64,000 bases of DNA from Bog-473 sp963756025 (GTDB lineage: Bacteria; Actinomycetota; Acidimicrobiia; Acidimicrobiales; RAAP-2). Positions 10,129-18,055 of this stretch are shown piece after piece (position 1 is the first letter of the stretch; each line of letters begins with the position of its first letter). The stretch is from positions 372,001 through 436,000 of the forward strand of contig CAVWMF010000001.1 in the NCBI GenBank assembly GCA_963756025.1, in the 5' to 3' direction. The translations under genes were made by a program, and so were the position numbers. Below the pieces are notes generated by a model. The model made no database searches. It was not told the origin of the DNA and worked only from the letters and a program-made list of their open reading frames with translations.

Positions 10129-10135
10129 GAGGGGG
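10129..10135 (+). promoter_or_regulatory. Ribosome binding site that sets the start at 10141
   Basis: GAGGGGG lies five bases before the GTG at 10141. The in-frame GTG at 10099 has no such site, so the shorter protein is preferred. Confidence 0.55.
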
Positions 10136-10140
10136 CAGCA

Positions 10141-10917
10141 GTGGGACTGTTGAACGTCGTGTCATCGATTTCCGGAGCACCATCGATCCAGACGCCGGGG
10201 AGCTCGGGGACGCTCATTTCACCCGGCGGCTCGGGGTTTACGCAGACGATCTCGGGTCCGAGCTCGATTCTGACCGTCGCCAGTGTCGCCCTCGAAGTTC
10301 TCGCCGTCTTCGCCGTCATGGCGATCATCGGTCTCGTCATCATCATCGTGGTGGCGAACAGAGCCGATCCCGATCCGACCGGTCGCCGTCCCCAGTCCGT
10401 GTACTACTTCGCCGTCTCCTTCGTGACGCTGGTCACATCCATCCTCGGATCCATCGTCGTGGTCTTCTCTCTCGTCGCACTGATCGGAGACGGATCATCG
10501 AAGGCCGGCGATGCAACGGCGCGGGCATGTGTGCTCGGGGGCTTGATCACCATCGCCAGCTTCGTCCTCTTGTGGACCCATCTGCACCGGGGTGTCTCGC
10601 TCGTCGGATCCGAGACCACGAGCCCCACCCGACGGGTGGCCCAGAGCTACGTGTCCGCCGTCGCTTTTCTCTCCATACTGATCCTGCTCGTGGTCACGAT
10701 CCTGGTGGCATATCTCGTCTTCGCCCTGGCCGGACCGGGGGTGTTCGGATCGTTCGGCGGTCGCACGCCGGTATGGCGTGCGCTTCTCGACGCCCTCTAC
10801 ATCGGCGGCGTGGCGGCATTCGTCCTGCAGACCCATCGGAACCTCGTCTCGCCCGGACTCAGGTTCTTCCGACCCATCCCGGCCGCCGCCGACACTGCAA
10901 TCGCCGCCGAGGTGTAG
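10141..10917 (+). CDS. Four-helix membrane protein, DUF5671-like
   Basis: A protein of 258 residues with a Ser/Gly-rich, poorly conserved N-terminus of about 45 residues and then five or so hydrophobic helices. The pattern SVYYFAVSFVTLVTSILGS and the later LLWTHLHR resemble DUF5671 membrane proteins. It is isolated, with the convergent Clp_N gene 35 bases downstream. No catalytic or transport motif was seen. Confidence 0.65.
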   Translation: MGLLNVVSSISGAPSIQTPGSSGTLISPGGSGFTQTISGPSSILTVASVALEVLAVFAVMAIIGLVIIIVVANRADPDPTGRRPQSVYYFAVSFVTLVTSILGSIVVVFSLVALIGDGSSKAGDATARACVLGGLITIASFVLLWTHLHRGVSLVGSETTSPTRRVAQSYVSAVAFLSILILLVVTILVAYLVFALAGPGVFGSFGGRTPVWRALLDALYIGGVAAFVLQTHRNLVSPGLRFFRPIPAAADTAIAAEV

Positions 10918-10952
10918 GCCCGCCGGGCCACCAGGAGGCCTCGCCGCCGGGT

Positions 10953-11645
10953 TTATGGGCCAGAGGTTGACACGTGGAGCGACACGCCGCATCTGCGGCA
11001 GTACACGACGTAGATCGGTAGCGGATCCGTTTCGCCTTCGTCGGCATCCGGGCGTACCGACATTGTGCGAAAGCGTGCGCCGTCGGTCAGATCGGCTCGA
11101 CATTGAGGACACCGTGGTTCCGTGCTGGTCCGCTCGACGCGGGTGAACTGCGTCGTGACGGAGCCCGACGTGAATTCCGCGCCTTGCTCCCCGGTTGGTT
11201 GTCCCGACATGAGGGCCTCGACGCGGCGGCGGGCCGAACCGAGGTCGACCCCGAGCCGCACGAGCACCTGGGCCGCCACGCCTTCGCCTTCCCGGATGAG
11301 GCCCAGAAGGATGTGCTCAGTCCCGATGTAGCTGTGATCGTGTCGCAGCGCCTCGCGGAGCGACAGCTCGAGGACCTTCTTGGACCGGGGCGTGAACGGG
11401 GGTGAGCCACTCGAGGCCGACGCCGACCCCTCGCCGGTTTCACCCAGCATTTCGGCGACCTCGCCGCGCACGGCCTCGAGGGTGATCCCCATTGACGTGA
11501 GGGCAGTGGCCCCGACGCCATCTCCTTCGAGGATCAGCCCGAGGAGAATGTGCTCGGTACCGATGTAGCTGTGTCGGAGGAGGCGCGCCTCCTCTTGGGC
11601 CAGAACCAGAACCGACCGGGCTCGATCGGTGAAGCGCTCGAACAC
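10953..11645 (-). CDS. Stand-alone double Clp N-domain protein with C-terminal zinc ribbon
   Basis: The GTG at 11645 gives V-F-E-R-F-T-D-R-A-R, the start expected of ClpC. Two Clp_N repeats follow, each with the same HSYIGTEHILLGLI core (about residues 20-60 and 95-140). There is no AAA+ ATPase or protease-binding loop. After a linker come CPQCRADL and YCRRCGVSL, two Cys pairs that look like a zinc ribbon. In related actinobacterial proteins such stand-alone Clp_N domains are thought to bind substrates or adaptors. The ribbon suggests nucleic-acid or protein binding, by inference only. At 230 residues it is far shorter than ClpC (about 840). Confidence 0.82.
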   Translation of the reverse strand: MFERFTDRARSVLVLAQEEARLLRHSYIGTEHILLGLILEGDGVGATALTSMGITLEAVRGEVAEMLGETGEGSASASSGSPPFTPRSKKVLELSLREALRHDHSYIGTEHILLGLIREGEGVAAQVLVRLGVDLGSARRRVEALMSGQPTGEQGAEFTSGSVTTQFTRVERTSTEPRCPQCRADLTDGARFRTMSVRPDADEGETDPLPIYVVYCRRCGVSLHVSTSGP

Positions 11646-11777
11646 CCTCGCGACGATACCTGCGCCGTGCCGATTTCGCGTCGTGCCCCCTCGTGCCGGG
11701 GCCAGGGTCAGGAGCCAGGGGCCGGGGCCGGGGTGGAACCGGGCATGGACGGGAGGCGACGGCTGTTGCACCAGGGG

Positions 11778-12323
11778 ATGGAACGACCCCGGAAGATCCT
11801 GATGATCTCAGGCAGCTTGCGACGCCGCTCGACGAACACGGCCCTGCTCCTGACCGCGCAGGATGTCGCCCCGCCGGGCGTCGCCACTGTTCTCTATGAC
11901 GGGACTGCCGGGCTGCCCCACTTCAATCCCGACGAGGATCACCCACCTCTACCGCCGCCGGTCGCCCTCCTCCGGGCGCAGATCCGGAGTGCCGACGCGG
12001 TCCTCGTGTCGACGCCCGAGTATGCCGGCGCGCTCCCGGGGTCGTTCAAGAACGTGCTCGACTGGGCGGTGGGTGACGACCGGACGGGCTCGATGAACGG
12101 CAAGCCGGTGGCCGCGATCAACGTCTCTCCCCGTGGTGCTGCGCTGGCCCACGCATCGCTCCTCAGCGTCCTGGGCTACCTCGGAGCGGTGATCGTCGAA
12201 CCGGCGTGTCTGGACGTTCCGCTGACCCAGGAGAGCCTGGATGAGGACGGCCTCATCATCTCGGAGGCAATCCGGGGACAGGTGGCGGGCGCCCTGGGTG
12301 CACTCGTCGGGCCGGTGTCCTGA
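11778..12323 (+). CDS. NADPH-dependent FMN reductase family protein
   Basis: A flavodoxin-fold reductase of 181 residues. The phosphate-binding loop ISGSLRRRSTN (residues about 10-20) and the FMN-ring motif STPEYAGALPGSFKNVLDW are both intact, as in ArsH/ChrR/SsuE-type quinone or FMN reductases. The ATG at 11778 is preceded by AGGGG. It is divergent from the Clp_N gene with 132 bases between. It could supply reduced flavin to the nearby LLM oxidoreductases, but it lies in no operon with them. Confidence 0.88.
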   Translation: MERPRKILMISGSLRRRSTNTALLLTAQDVAPPGVATVLYDGTAGLPHFNPDEDHPPLPPPVALLRAQIRSADAVLVSTPEYAGALPGSFKNVLDWAVGDDRTGSMNGKPVAAINVSPRGAALAHASLLSVLGYLGAVIVEPACLDVPLTQESLDEDGLIISEAIRGQVAGALGALVGPVS

Positions 12324-12344
12324 CCGGGGAGACCCCGGCCCGGT

Positions 12345-12962
12345 TCAGCGAGCCCAGACGCCCAGCACGGTTTCTGAAGAAAGGAGATCTATATAGAGCG
12401 CGCTGGGCGAACGAAAGTAGGCCATCCCGATGTCGTGCCCGGCTTGGGTAAAGGATCCAATGCCGTCTTCCACCACGGAGACGAAAAAGCCGAGGGCTCC
12501 GGCATGCCGCGCTGTCAGTTCGACCCCCATCTCCGTAGCCACCCCCGCCAACACCAGCGAATCGATCCCCAGGCCGCGCAGCGTGATCTCGAGTGACGTC
12601 CCGATGAAGAACGACTGCGTCGGTTTGTCGATGGCCAAGTCGCCCTCCTGCGGCCCCAATTCCGCAAGGAACTGACCGTCCTCTGTCCGCTTCAGTTGGC
12701 CAACACTCGTCAATCCCTGACTCCGGAGCTGCTGCTGGAGTTTGGCGGCCGGAGTGAAGGCCAGCGGAGACTGGACGTGGCGGGCCCAAATGACCGGTAC
12801 GTCCGCCTGGCGTGCCCCTTCCACCAGTCTGGTGAGAACCGGAAACAGTTCGGCGACATTGTGTGCCTGATTCGCGACTCCGTCCTGCACGTCCCACAGC
12901 AGGAGCGCCGTCCGCACCGGATCCAGAATCTCCTCGACCGTCAGTGGCAATTGTGACGTCAC
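12345..12962 (-). CDS. Isochorismatase-fold protein lacking the catalytic Cys
   Basis: A 205-residue isochorismatase-like hydrolase. The Asp (LLWDVQDG) and Lys (AIDKPTQSFF) of the usual triad are present. The position of the nucleophile reads GVATEMGVELTARHA, where cysteine hydrolases have Cys and true isochorismatases have Gly. It could therefore be an isochorismatase-type vinyl-ether hydrolase or an inactive relative. Its GTG start (12960-12962) overlaps the stop of the upstream LLM gene (12959-12961) as GTGA, so it is translationally coupled as the last gene of the operon that begins at 17668. Confidence 0.82.
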   Translation of the reverse strand: MTSQLPLTVEEILDPVRTALLLWDVQDGVANQAHNVAELFPVLTRLVEGARQADVPVIWARHVQSPLAFTPAAKLQQQLRSQGLTSVGQLKRTEDGQFLAELGPQEGDLAIDKPTQSFFIGTSLEITLRGLGIDSLVLAGVATEMGVELTARHAGALGFFVSVVEDGIGSFTQAGHDIGMAYFRSPSALYIDLLSSETVLGVWAR

Positions 12963-14794
12963 ATGCTCTCCATTTCTCCGGGTCGCTGTTCACCGTTCTG
13001 GTCTTTGCGAGATCCCAGGGCCGCGAGAACCGGGAGGGTCTCGCGGGGCCCCAAGTTGTTCACGATCACATCGTCGAATCCGATTTCCCCGAGGCGTCGC
13101 AGCCGGCGGGCCGCTTCCTGCGGATTGCAGGCGAGGTGCACACGATCGTCCTCGTCGAACGGTTCGCCGTGTTGGCTCAGGTCGGCAAAGACGGTGCTCA
13201 CTACGGCGCGCCTTCCCCCCTTCGCCCGGAAGCGCTTCATCGCGTCGTCGAGGGCCCGCCATGTGCGCGTGCCCGAGGCGATCCAGCCGTCCGCCTCTTG
13301 CGCCGCGATCTCGACCCATGTGCCACCCCAACTCCCGATCAGCACCGGAGGTCCGCCCAGGTGCGCGGGTTCTGGGTAGAGGCACGCCGAGTGGACGCGC
13401 TCTCCTCTCCACAGCGCCTTCATATCGGGTATGGCTTCTCTCAGTTCGCGGAACCTTGTCGTGAAAGGGACGCCCACGGCGTCAAAGTCCGCTTGCGTCG
13501 ATCCGGCACCCACACCGAAGGTGAAGCGGCCACCGCACACTTCGTGCAACGTCAACGCCCGATGGGCCAGTTCCACCCTCCGGCGCAAGGGGACTTGCAC
13601 GATGCAGGTCCCGAGCTCGACGCCCTCGGTCACGGTGGCGGCGATGGACAGCAAGGTGAATGGGTCAAGCGAACGGGTGCCGGCGCGACGGGCGATGACA
13701 TCGCCGGCCCAAATACCCGTGAAGCCCGCCTCCTCGAGACGCTGCGCCGACGCCGCAATCGCCTTCACACCACCGGAGGTCTCCGAGCCGAGGGATCCGA
13801 GCGAGATCCCGATGGCAGGCATCTTTGTGTCCTCACGCCCGGGCGGCGTACGCAGCGTGGTCGTGACCCGCAAGCGCTGCCCGGACCTCGGGGCGACGAC
13901 CGCGGGCCATGTCGCATCGTCAAAGCGAAAGGCGCGGGCCGCCCGGAGCGCTGCGTGTTGGCGGTCGGGGGGCGGCGGTACCAGCTGACGTGGAAAGTGC
14001 GCGCCGTACATCGGTGCACCGTGCGGATCCTCGGCGTCGAAGAGCGTCGCTCCCGTCGCGGGCGGGAACACCATGCTCTTGGCGGCGTACCTGCCCTCGA
14101 GTGGCTGTACGGGAACGGCGACGATGCGCAATGCGGGATGCCGGGCGAGTAGTTGGGTTAAGACGGTGGTGTCGTCCACCCGGGGCTGGGCGACGCAGAC
14201 CGTGAGATGCGAATCCGCGACGTCACGCCAGAAGGCATCGCGGTCCTCGCCGTCGATCGCCGGCAGGGCCGGCAGGAAGATGGCGCGTGCGTCCGTGCCC
14301 GCGATGCGCTCGAAGGCCCGGAACAATGTTTCGGGTCCCTGTTCGGTGGGCAGGAGCCGGGGGCCGATGATCCGACCTCGATCGTGCGACTCGAAGTCCG
14401 AGGCCATCCAGTCGTTGTAGACCGAGAGAGCCGAGCGTCGGATCTCCGGGCCCAACCGCCCGTATCCCCGCAGCAGCGCCAATGGGTAGACGACGCACGC
14501 GTCGACGCCGGCCGCCTTCATGGCTGCCAACTGTGCCCCGGGGTCGGTGGCCGTCAGGGGAAGCTGCTCGTACAACCACCGGGGCTCGCCCCCACGCCCT
14601 GCGATCTCGTCGTCGAAGTCGGCGCCGAACGCGTACTCCGGCGCCTCCGAGGTCCAGGCCCACCCCTCGCCACCCTCGGCCAACGGGAAGACGTGCGGAC
14701 AGTGGGCCCGGAGGTGGGTCGGGAGTCTGGTCTCGAAGAGATCCCGCGGTTCGGCCACGAAATTGAGCACCGATATGGCGCCGGATCCGATCAC
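12959..14794 (-). CDS. Amidohydrolase-like domain joined in frame to an LLM F420/FMN oxidoreductase
   Basis: One uninterrupted frame of 611 codons. Residues 1-325 resemble the amidohydrolase at 16451-17668 (EPRDLFETRLP, SVYNDWMASDF), but the metal motif SVDDHVLEP of that gene reads SVLNFVAEP here, and the C-terminal metal Asp region is lost or scrambled. From about residue 325 a complete LLM oxidoreductase of 287 residues begins (MPAIGISLGSLG, AGFTGIWAGDV, CGGRFTFGVGAGS, VLIGSWGG). The ATG at 13822 has its own ribosome site, so the LLM half may be translated on its own. The upstream half may be a decayed gene that lost its stop, or the two may form a real fusion. Confidence 0.75.
   Translation of the reverse strand: MIGSGAISVLNFVAEPRDLFETRLPTHLRAHCPHVFPLAEGGEGWAWTSEAPEYAFGADFDDEIAGRGGEPRWLYEQLPLTATDPGAQLAAMKAAGVDACVVYPLALLRGYGRLGPEIRRSALSVYNDWMASDFESHDRGRIIGPRLLPTEQGPETLFRAFERIAGTDARAIFLPALPAIDGEDRDAFWRDVADSHLTVCVAQPRVDDTTVLTQLLARHPALRIVAVPVQPLEGRYAAKSMVFPPATGATLFDAEDPHGAPMYGAHFPRQLVPPPPDRQHAALRAARAFRFDDATWPAVVAPRSGQRLRVTTTLRTPPGREDTKMPAIGISLGSLGSETSGGVKAIAASAQRLEEAGFTGIWAGDVIARRAGTRSLDPFTLLSIAATVTEGVELGTCIVQVPLRRRVELAHRALTLHEVCGGRFTFGVGAGSTQADFDAVGVPFTTRFRELREAIPDMKALWRGERVHSACLYPEPAHLGGPPVLIGSWGGTWVEIAAQEADGWIASGTRTWRALDDAMKRFRAKGGRRAVVSTVFADLSQHGEPFDEDDRVHLACNPQEAARRLRRLGEIGFDDVIVNNLGPRETLPVLAALGSRKDQNGEQRPGEMESM
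13831..13834 (-). promoter_or_regulatory. Internal ribosome binding site before the LLM domain
   Basis: GAGG on the minus strand sits eight bases before the ATG at 13822, where a normal LLM N-terminus starts. This supports independent translation of the 12959-13822 part (287 residues). Confidence 0.5.
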
Positions 14795-14877
14795 CTCGGT
14801 CTATCTTCCGTGACAGCAGGGGCGGGCCTGCGCCACCTGGGGATCACGGCGGCCCACCTGTCGTGCCACCTGTCGAC

Positions 14878-15288
14878 TCAACTGACGCCACGTGGACGGA
14901 AGAGCGGGAGGGAGAATCCTTCGGCGCCGTCCTGGAACGTCACTTCGACCTCGAGGCCGACGCTGAGGGGCTCGTCCCCGATGATCCTGGAGTGGAACAG
15001 CGGTCCCTCTTCGAGTCGGATGACGGCCACGTTGTAGGGCACGTCGAGAAATGTCCTGGCGTACACGTGATGGAACACCGAATAGGTTTCGACGGTTCCG
15101 ACACCGCGTGACGGTACCCACTCCATCGACGCGCTCCCGTGCTCGATGCAGCAACTGGCCGGCCAAAAGTGGCGGTCACACCGGCGGCACCGGTGCAGCA
15201 GGAGTGTGTGCGCACGACAGGCGTCCCAGAAGGGTTGGTCCAGATCGTCGGGGACCACATCGCCGGGCAGCGGAGCGCTCTCCGTCAT
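14878..15288 (-). CDS. DUF35 zinc-ribbon/OB-fold acyl-CoA-associated protein
   Basis: A 136-residue ChsH2-type or OB-fold protein. The N-terminal ribbon has C-R-R-C and a later Cys pair (PASCCIEH), and the second half is a beta barrel (VFHHVYARTFLDVPYNVAVI). Such proteins form complexes with thiolase-like partners in steroid and fatty-acid side-chain degradation, holding the acyl-CoA. The start ATG overlaps the stop of the thiolase gene (ATGA, 15285-15288), which agrees with a complex of the two products. Confidence 0.88.
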   Translation of the reverse strand: MTESAPLPGDVVPDDLDQPFWDACRAHTLLLHRCRRCDRHFWPASCCIEHGSASMEWVPSRGVGTVETYSVFHHVYARTFLDVPYNVAVIRLEEGPLFHSRIIGDEPLSVGLEVEVTFQDGAEGFSLPLFRPRGVS

Positions 15289-16454
15289 CGCCGGGCTCCG
15301 AGGACGAGCGTCACAAGAGCGGAACTGCCGGTGATCCCCCCGTTTCCCCCATTTCCACTTACCAGCGCAAGTTCCGCACCCGGGATCTGGAACGAGGGTG
15401 CCGAGCCCCGGACCTGCAGAATGCCCTCGCTCAGCGGGGTGAACCCGGTGGCGTAGAAACCCGAGAGGTGGCCCCCTCCGGTGTTGGTGGGTATCGACCC
15501 CGTCGGCCCGGTGTTCCCGGCGGCCACGAAGGGTCCGCCCTCCCCCCGCTCGCAGAAGCCGTATGCCTCGAGCTGATCGATGGTGGCGAAGCTGAACGGC
15601 GCGTAGAGCTGCGCCACGTCGATGTCCCGAATGGAGACTTCGGCCTGTCGGAGCGCCGTGGAGGCGGCTTCCGCTCCGTCCCGTTCCTGGTACATGGTGC
15701 CGGCGTGCCATTGGCGAACGTTGTGACCCGTGCCGACGCCCAGAACATCCACGGGCTGACCCTTGCAGCTGGTCGCTCTCTCCCGGGACGTGACGATGAC
15801 GGCCACGCCCCCGTCGGTGCTGCGACAGCAGTCCAGGAGGTGGAACGGCTCGACCACCATCCGTGACGCCTGATGGTCAGCCAACGTGATCGGCCGGCCC
15901 TCCCCGATGGCGCCTGGACGGTCGCACCCGTAGGACCGCTCCGTGACGGCGACGGCACCCATCTGTTCGGAGGTGGTTCCGAACTGTGCCATATGCCACA
16001 ACGCGTTTTGCGCATAGGCCGCAGCCGGTCCGATCTGGCCGAACAGATAGGGATAGCCGTACGCCCCACCGCCGATGTCGCCCGCCGCCTGTGCCGCCTG
16101 GCCGCTGTTGGGCGTGACCCCGAAGACGCTGCTGGTGAAGGCTTCGCCGTAGACGCAGGCGACACAGGTCGCCTGGCCGGTGAGGATGGCACCGATCGCA
16201 CTGAGAACGGCCAGGCCGGCCGAGGCGCCCCCACTCTGCAGGGCATAGCAGAAGCGGGGGGCCAGCCCGAGGTACCGGAGGTCTTCGAAACCCGATCCGA
16301 TGAGGATGTACCCGTCGATATCCGCCCGGGCGAGACCGGCGTCGGCCAGCGCGAGCTCGATGGCCTGTCGCCGCAAGATACGGCCGGACAGTCCGAGCCC
16401 GATCCCCTGGTCGGTTACGCCGAGACCGACAATCGATGCGTCGAGAGCCGTCAA
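15285..16454 (-). CDS. Thiolase-fold (SCP-x/Ltp2-like) protein without the nucleophilic Cys
   Basis: A 389-residue thiolase-superfamily protein. The start is taken as TTG at 16454, which overlaps the stop of the amidohydrolase (TTGA, 16451-16454) and gives a normal N-terminus (TALDASIVGLGVTD). At the place of the catalytic Cys the sequence is QSGGASAG. The late His is kept (NTGGGHLSG). Loss of the Cys together with an adjacent DUF35 protein is the arrangement of thiolase-like retro-aldolases such as Ltp2-ChsH2 from steroid degradation. An aldol-cleaving or acyl-CoA binding role is more likely than beta-ketothiolase activity. Confidence 0.85.
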   Translation of the reverse strand: MTALDASIVGLGVTDQGIGLGLSGRILRRQAIELALADAGLARADIDGYILIGSGFEDLRYLGLAPRFCYALQSGGASAGLAVLSAIGAILTGQATCVACVYGEAFTSSVFGVTPNSGQAAQAAGDIGGGAYGYPYLFGQIGPAAAYAQNALWHMAQFGTTSEQMGAVAVTERSYGCDRPGAIGEGRPITLADHQASRMVVEPFHLLDCCRSTDGGVAVIVTSRERATSCKGQPVDVLGVGTGHNVRQWHAGTMYQERDGAEAASTALRQAEVSIRDIDVAQLYAPFSFATIDQLEAYGFCERGEGGPFVAAGNTGPTGSIPTNTGGGHLSGFYATGFTPLSEGILQVRGSAPSFQIPGAELALVSGNGGNGGITGSSALVTLVLGARR

Positions 16455-17668
16455 GGTGTGGTGCTGGACGGGGACGTGCCGGTCAGAGAAGCCGTGAACT
16501 GGAAGAGCCTCTCTGCGTTGCCGCGCAGGATCTTGTACCGCGTGCTTTCGGGTAGGTGGGCCATGCGCTTCGTGGCGAGATCGATTGAATCTGGCCACGT
16601 CGACGACTCGTGCGGATAGTCGACCTCGATCATCACGTTGTCTTCGCCGATAGTGTCGAGGTTGTTGAGGCCGGCGATGTCGTCGATGAAGCACCCATAG
16701 ACGTGATCGCGATACAGGGCACGTATATCGAACTCCCCGTCAGCGGGGATGGCGCTGCCCGCGTGATCCTCGAATTGATGGCCACGGGCCACCCAGTAGC
16801 GGGTGTGGTCGTACACCTGCTCGGCGCGCTCCAAGAAATAGGGGATCCATCCGATCTCGCCTTCGGAGAGTGCGATCTTCAGATTGTCGTAGCGCGAGAA
16901 GAGGCCGCTGAAGAGCCATGACAGCATCGCCCCGGCCGTCCTGCTCGCTCCCCACGCCAGGTTGGCCATGAACGGTGCATCGGAGCAGACCGCCGGCAGG
17001 GTCGACGAGGAACCGGTGTGCATGCACACGACCATCTCGAGGTCGTTGGCGGCCGCCATGACGGGCTCCCAATAGCCGTTCGGATCATGGATCGACGGCA
17101 ACCCGAGTGGCTCGGGGTTTTCGGAGAACGCGAACGCATGCGAACCGCGGGCGGCGCAGCGTTCGAGCTCGGTCACGGCGAGGGTCGTGTCCCACAAAGG
17201 GATCAGGGTCAACGGGATGAGACGACCGGGCGCGGATCCGCACCATTCGTCGTGCATCCAGTCGTTGTAAGCCTGCAGGGACAGCAGGGCCAGATCCTTG
17301 TCCTGGCCTTCGTAGAAGAGTTGGCCGCAAAATCGCGTCACGGAGGGAAAGCACATGGAGGCGATGATCCCCGCCTGGTCCATGTCCTCGATCCGGGCCT
17401 TCACGTCATAACACCCGGGCCGCATTTCGGCATAGGTCACGGGTTCGGGAGAGAACTCCTCGCGACGCTTGCCCGCAACCGCGCTCAATCCCGACGTGGG
17501 CAGGCGCCGCTGCTCGTAGAGCCAGAACTCGCCATCATCTGTCGTCTCGAGGCGAAGACCGACGTCGCGATACTTCTTGGGGAGGCGATCGACCCAGACG
17601 TTCGGCGGCTCAAGGACGTGATCGTCCACTGAAATCAACCAATCGAGACCCGCATGCTCCACTTCCAT
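16451..17668 (-). CDS. Amidohydrolase family 2 metal-dependent hydrolase
   Basis: A TIM-barrel hydrolase or decarboxylase of about 405 residues. The N-terminal metal motif ISVDDHVLEP, the middle His in VVCMHTG and the C-terminal EVDYPHESSTWP with its metal Asp are all present, so it should be active. Related enzymes include the aminocarboxymuconate-semialdehyde decarboxylase and gamma-resorcylate decarboxylase groups. Starts at 17674 and 17668 are both possible; 17668 lies six bases after GGGAGGGG. It is the first gene of the operon that continues to 12345. Confidence 0.88.
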   Translation of the reverse strand: MEVEHAGLDWLISVDDHVLEPPNVWVDRLPKKYRDVGLRLETTDDGEFWLYEQRRLPTSGLSAVAGKRREEFSPEPVTYAEMRPGCYDVKARIEDMDQAGIIASMCFPSVTRFCGQLFYEGQDKDLALLSLQAYNDWMHDEWCGSAPGRLIPLTLIPLWDTTLAVTELERCAARGSHAFAFSENPEPLGLPSIHDPNGYWEPVMAAANDLEMVVCMHTGSSSTLPAVCSDAPFMANLAWGASRTAGAMLSWLFSGLFSRYDNLKIALSEGEIGWIPYFLERAEQVYDHTRYWVARGHQFEDHAGSAIPADGEFDIRALYRDHVYGCFIDDIAGLNNLDTIGEDNVMIEVDYPHESSTWPDSIDLATKRMAHLPESTRYKILRGNAERLFQFTASLTGTSPSSTTP

Positions 17669-18055
17669 GGACATCCCTCCCCTCGTCGGCGTTGCCCGAT
17701 GCCACACGGCCTCAACGGGAGAGACGGTACGTCGCTCGGCGACGGGCCTACTCACAACGTCTCGCTGTGTCACACCGACCAGCGGCACCCCACAGTCACT
17801 ACATCGTCACGGCAACGATGAATTGCCGGAACATATACCCAGCTTCGAACAGGCCTAGTTCGGTCAGCAGACGGTGGGTGAGTGCCAAAAGTTTATGAGC
17901 GCAGCCAGATGCTGTCAAGGCTCGTGCACTCCCCGACGACCTGCAGGCCTGTCCGCCAAGAGGTTCGACGGCACAGCCATTTTGTCGGCACGGACGTGAC
18001 GTGCGCGCGGAGTCGATAGGTTGGAACGCACGACACGAGTGTGAGGGGGCGTCGG
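17669..18055. other. Divergent intergenic region between two catabolic units
   Basis: About 386 bases with no convincing gene. It must hold the promoters of the amidohydrolase operon (leftward) and of the CoA-transferase (rightward). I see no clear operator palindrome. AT-richer stretches near 17815-17840 and 17885-17905 are the likeliest promoter areas. Confidence 0.4.
18043..18049 (+). promoter_or_regulatory. Ribosome binding site that sets the start at 18056
   Basis: GAGGGGG lies six bases before the GTG at 18056. The earlier in-frame GTG at 18041 overlaps this site and is less likely. Confidence 0.5.
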
